The position numbers and the translations under genes are program-made. The notes beneath the pieces are model-generated. The model did no database searches. It worked only from the letters and a program-made list of their open reading frames with translations, and had not been told where the DNA came from. A DNA stretch of 9,932 bases from Porticoccaceae bacterium (GTDB taxonomy: Bacteria > Pseudomonadota > Gammaproteobacteria > Pseudomonadales > Porticoccaceae). Position 1 is the stretch's first letter. The number at the start of each line of letters is the position of its first letter. Below are positions 7,901 to 9,932 of this stretch, piece by piece. The stretch covers positions 1 to 9,932 of the forward strand of contig JAFMBU010000054.1 of the NCBI GenBank assembly GCA_017858295.1, in the 5' to 3' direction.

Positions 7901-9853
7901 CGGCACTTCCGTGAGATCGGTGTGGATATCCAGCAGCAGGACTTTACTGTAGTCGGTGTCGGCGATATGGGCGGCGATGTCTTTGGCAACGGCATGCTCT
8001 TATCTGAGCATATTCAGCTGGTGTCGGCGTTTAACCATTTGCATATTTTTGTCGATCCGAACCCAGATGCAGCCAGTACCTTTGTCGAGCGTCAGCGCCT
8101 GTTTGATACGCCACGCAGTACTTGGGATGACTTTGATCGCGCGCTGATGTCTGAGGGCAGCGCGATCTATTCTCGCGCCTCGAAGTCTTTGACGCTAACA
8201 CCACAGATCAAACAGCGCTTTGCCATCGAGCAGGATGAGATGACACCAACGGAATTGATCAATGCAATTTTAAAGTCGCCGGTGGATCTGATCTGGAATG
8301 GAGGCATCGGCACCTATGTCAAAGCCTCCTCCGAGAACAATGCCGATGTCGGTGATAGAGCCAATGATATGTTGCGAGTCGATGGTCGTGATCTGCGCTG
8401 TAAGGTCTTTGGTGAGGGCGGCAATCTGGGTATGACTCAGCGCGGTCGTATTGAGTTCTGCTTAAAGGGCGGCTTGTGTAATACCGACTTTATCGATAAT
8501 GCCGCTGGCGTTGACTGCTCGGATCATGAGGTCAATATCAAAATTCTGCTCAACCAGTTGGTGCTAAATGGACAGCTTGGGATTGATGAGCGCAATCAGT
8601 TTCTTGAGTCCATGACCGATAGTGTGTCGGAGTTGGTGTTGCACAATAATCTGCGCCAGACCCAGGCGATTAGTTTGGCTCAGCACCGCAGTGATCAACA
8701 GCATGCTGAGTATCAGCGCTTTATGGCTTGGCTGGAGAGCAGTGGTAGGCTGGATCGAGAGCTGGAATTTTTGCCCACTGATGATCAGCTCAACGAGCGG
8801 CTTAATCGTCAGAAACCGAGCTGGACACGACCGGAATTATCGGTGTTGGTGTGCTATTCAAAAGTAATGCTCAAAGAAGCCTTAGTTGCAGCGGATCTAT
8901 TATCCGAGCCTTTTTTGGCCGCGTCAGTTGAGCGGGCTTTCCCGCCGGCATTGGTCGAGCGTTACCCAGATGAGGTGACTAGTCACCAGCTGCGGCAGGA
9001 AATTGTCGCTACCCAGCTGGCCAATGATATGGTCGATCGGGTTGGCTTTAGCTTCTTCTTTCGGCAGATGGAATCCACTGGGGCTTCGGCAGGGGATGTG
9101 ATTCGGGCCTATAGCATTGCGATGAATATTCTCGGTTTGCACCAGCTCTGGGACAGTATAGAAGGCAGTGATTTACCGGCCACTGTGCAGTTGGATCTGT
9201 TGCATATTTTGATTCGCCTGGCACGGCGCACAACGCGATGGTTGCTGCGCAATCGTCGTCAGAATCTGAACTGTTCGGAGATTATTAGCCAGTTTACCGG
9301 GCCTATGAATTTGCTCTTGCAGCAGCTTGCGGAACTCCATGAAGTGGAGTGGATTAACCTCTGGAGCGCTGAAAAAGCCAATATCACTGAGCTGGGTGTC
9401 GAGGATCAGCTTGCCTCGCGACTTGCGGCATCAGATAGTATGTTTATTAGCTTGGGTGTGGTGGATACAGCATTGCAGCTAGATAGACCTGTGCAGCAGG
9501 TGGCTAAGCTCTATTTCAAGCTGGGTGAGTTTCTCTCTCTGGACTGGTTTATGGCCCAGATTGTTGCTCTGCATCCTGATAATCGCTGGCAGGATTTGGC
9601 GCGTGAGTCCTATGTGGATGATCTTGAGGGGCAGCGTCGCAGGCTCACGGCTAACCTGCTGCATGACATTGAGGGAGATGATCTGGATCTGTTAGTAGCG
9701 GAGTGGCAGCGACAGCAGGCGCCATTGATTGAGCGCTGGAAGCTGATGATCAAAGATTTGCGTCATGGGCCGACAGCGGATTTTGCGATGATCTCTGTGG
9801 CACTTCGTGAGTTGCTGGATTTGGTGCAGGCATCGATTGATGGTCGGGGGTAG
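5000..9853 (+). CDS. gdhB: NAD-specific glutamate dehydrogenase, large (about 180 kDa) class
   Basis: Complete at 1617 residues, the normal length for this class. It catalyses oxidative deamination of glutamate to 2-oxoglutarate and ammonium with NAD+ in the cytoplasm. Visible parts: an ACT-like region at about 81-170 (RVRVFNPDSERDGW, then MPFLVDSLRIVLNRRGL), a second around 380-470 (RDELFFVSRE, ETAIGIWQIYERRVIKAFI), a third near 585-640, the catalytic core at about 700-1230, and a long helical C-terminus. Core motifs are RGGLRWSDR (816-824), VKNAVIVPTGAKGGF (841-855; K842 and K852 are probable active-site lysines), the nucleotide-binding GVGDMGGDVFGNG (986-998), WNGGIGTYVK (1099-1108) and FGEGGNLGMTQRGR (1137-1150). 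All are intact. The ATG at 5000 is the first possible start after an in-frame TAA (4976-4978); the only Shine-Dalgarno-like AAAGG (4980-4984) is 15 bases away, which is weak. It is transcribed away from the moxR operon. The symbol follows Pseudomonas usage (gdh2 and gluD are also used). Confidence 0.96.
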   Translation: MDTKNNNQRGELIAALNKIAARQLTQAQTHQFDNFIANAMHFYPDADYLARPAQDIFWNLWGLCRFSAEQVDAASAENRARVRVFNPDSERDGWSSAHTTIYINQRDMPFLVDSLRIVLNRRGLNIFTLQSNPVWVKRKAEGIVERLYSDFVEGAEKEALITIEVDLHLESELADLRRELLDVLDDVDVVVAEFDPMRRRVEALIEELQINAPEVEQLKESLEFLRWIYNGYFTFTGCVEFDLKNEGDKFYLSEAAGSRCGLLKKYSGDRREGWVEELSPGVRALYESDELLTMTKSSQRSRVHRDVYSDYVVVKRFNSQGQPCGEVRFMGLYTSQFYSYSPRRIPILRNKVNWVMENSGFKANSHDGKALMTILDFHPRDELFFVSRESLAETAIGIWQIYERRVIKAFIHPDPFDKFVSCIVYLPRESFSTQSRMKIQHAISDRLDAVESEFTTQFLPESVLVRIYLVYQVRNKQYLNVQSIDLEDIVRQVTRDWCDEFASIAIEQDSETSQGAALARRFQRAFPGAYRELYSPHQALAHIELFDSLEGTADIAIQLQHQQAAQNNHLQLKLFHRQQPLELSDMIPMLENLGFRVVMEHPYLIRPEADGEVWMQEFQLSFSLDVNVDAEAVQGSFKEALSRVWKGDAENDSFNRLVIGARLDWRAVAMLRLYARYLKQLGISYSQEFIADTLSRYLDITRNLVALFKSYFDPRYAGESRGERSQGLVAKILGALDAVDNISEDNVIRSYLEVIQATLRTNFFQTIEDGSYKSYISVKLESGKIALAPKPRPEFEIFVYSPRVEGVHLRGGKVARGGLRWSDRLEDYRTEVLGLVKAQQVKNAVIVPTGAKGGFVAKQASMAAGREAWLQEGIASYMLYIQALLDITDNIIDGEIVPPVDVVRRDGDDPYLVVAADKGTATFSDIANEISHANNFWLGDAFASGGGNGYDHKAMGITARGAWVAVQRHFREIGVDIQQQDFTVVGVGDMGGDVFGNGMLLSEHIQLVSAFNHLHIFVDPNPDAASTFVERQRLFDTPRSTWDDFDRALMSEGSAIYSRASKSLTLTPQIKQRFAIEQDEMTPTELINAILKSPVDLIWNGGIGTYVKASSENNADVGDRANDMLRVDGRDLRCKVFGEGGNLGMTQRGRIEFCLKGGLCNTDFIDNAAGVDCSDHEVNIKILLNQLVLNGQLGIDERNQFLESMTDSVSELVLHNNLRQTQAISLAQHRSDQQHAEYQRFMAWLESSGRLDRELEFLPTDDQLNERLNRQKPSWTRPELSVLVCYSKVMLKEALVAADLLSEPFLAASVERAFPPALVERYPDEVTSHQLRQEIVATQLANDMVDRVGFSFFFRQMESTGASAGDVIRAYSIAMNILGLHQLWDSIEGSDLPATVQLDLLHILIRLARRTTRWLLRNRRQNLNCSEIISQFTGPMNLLLQQLAELHEVEWINLWSAEKANITELGVEDQLASRLAASDSMFISLGVVDTALQLDRPVQQVAKLYFKLGEFLSLDWFMAQIVALHPDNRWQDLARESYVDDLEGQRRRLTANLLHDIEGDDLDLLVAEWQRQQAPLIERWKLMIKDLRHGPTADFAMISVALRELLDLVQASIDGRG

Positions 9854-9932
9854 GCAACAAGCTTATAAGCCTTGAGGCTCTGAGAGCAGTCGAAGGGTCT
9901 CCTGTATGTTGGCTGGTGTTCTTTTAGTGACA
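9854..9932. other. Short tail after glutamate dehydrogenase; edge of an unidentified neighbouring gene
   Basis: Two readings are possible. On the minus strand, frame 9931-9863 gives a 22-residue end (VTKRTPANIQETLRLLSEPQ, then GL) closed by TAA, which would be a convergent gene ending 9 bases from the glutamate dehydrogenase stop. On the plus strand, AAGGG (9893-9897) stands 8 bases before an ATG at 9906 that opens MLAGVLLVT, like the hydrophobic start of an exported or membrane protein. Neither fragment can be assigned to a family. Small inverted repeats (AGCC-TTGA-GGCT at 9869-9880, and GCTCT-G-AGAGC at 9877-9887) are present, but no T-run follows them, so I do not call a terminator. Confidence 0.35.

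Noticed and set aside
7580..7906. A 108-codon frame antisense to the catalytic core of glutamate dehydrogenase
   Set aside because: Its openness follows from the codon bias of the conserved sense gene. The product shows no family features.
9869..9887. Small inverted repeats after the dehydrogenase stop as a possible terminator
   Set aside because: The stems are only 4-5 base pairs and no T-run follows on either strand.

Overview
This window is ordinary chromosomal DNA of a Gram-negative bacterium. It is most likely a gammaproteobacterium, possibly a marine lineage near the Cellvibrionales or Porticoccaceae. That placement is an inference from the gene order, the very large glutamate dehydrogenase type and the moderate GC content. 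No database search was possible. I see no mobile element, CRISPR array, tRNA or rRNA.

Positions 1-4782 are read on the minus strand as one tightly packed operon, in transcription order: MoxR-family AAA+ ATPase (TTG start at 4782), DUF58 protein, DUF4381 membrane protein, BatA-like VWA protein, and a BatB-like VWA protein with C-terminal TPR repeats that runs off the left edge. All four gene junctions overlap, by 1, 1, 7 and 8 bases, so the proteins are probably made by coupled translation. This is the known MoxR/Bat arrangement. A cytoplasmic MoxR ATPase is thought to act as a chaperone-like remodeller together with VWA-domain membrane proteins in envelope or stress functions. Applying the positive-inside rule to the visible membrane segments puts the two VWA domains and the TPR region in the periplasm, with MoxR, DUF58 and the DUF4381 tail in the cytoplasm. 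The next gene beyond the left edge would typically encode BatD.

Positions 4783-4999 are an AT-rich divergent intergenic region that must serve both transcription units. It holds a short palindrome (TTATC-C-GATAA) and a good Shine-Dalgarno for moxR, but no promoter that I can assign with confidence.

Positions 5000-9853 on the plus strand encode one complete NAD-specific glutamate dehydrogenase of the large (about 180 kDa) class, 1617 residues. It has N-terminal ACT-like regulatory regions, a central catalytic/NAD core and a helical C-terminus. It converts glutamate to 2-oxoglutarate and ammonium and so feeds amino-acid carbon into the TCA cycle. The last 79 bases hold either the end of a convergent gene or the start of a downstream one, and the sequence does not decide which.

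No undescribed system is evident. The points worth a second look are the forced TTG start of moxR, the degenerate metal site of the DUF58 protein, the variant residues in the BatB-like VWA domain, the duplicated start of the DUF4381 gene, and the divergent pairing with glutamate dehydrogenase.
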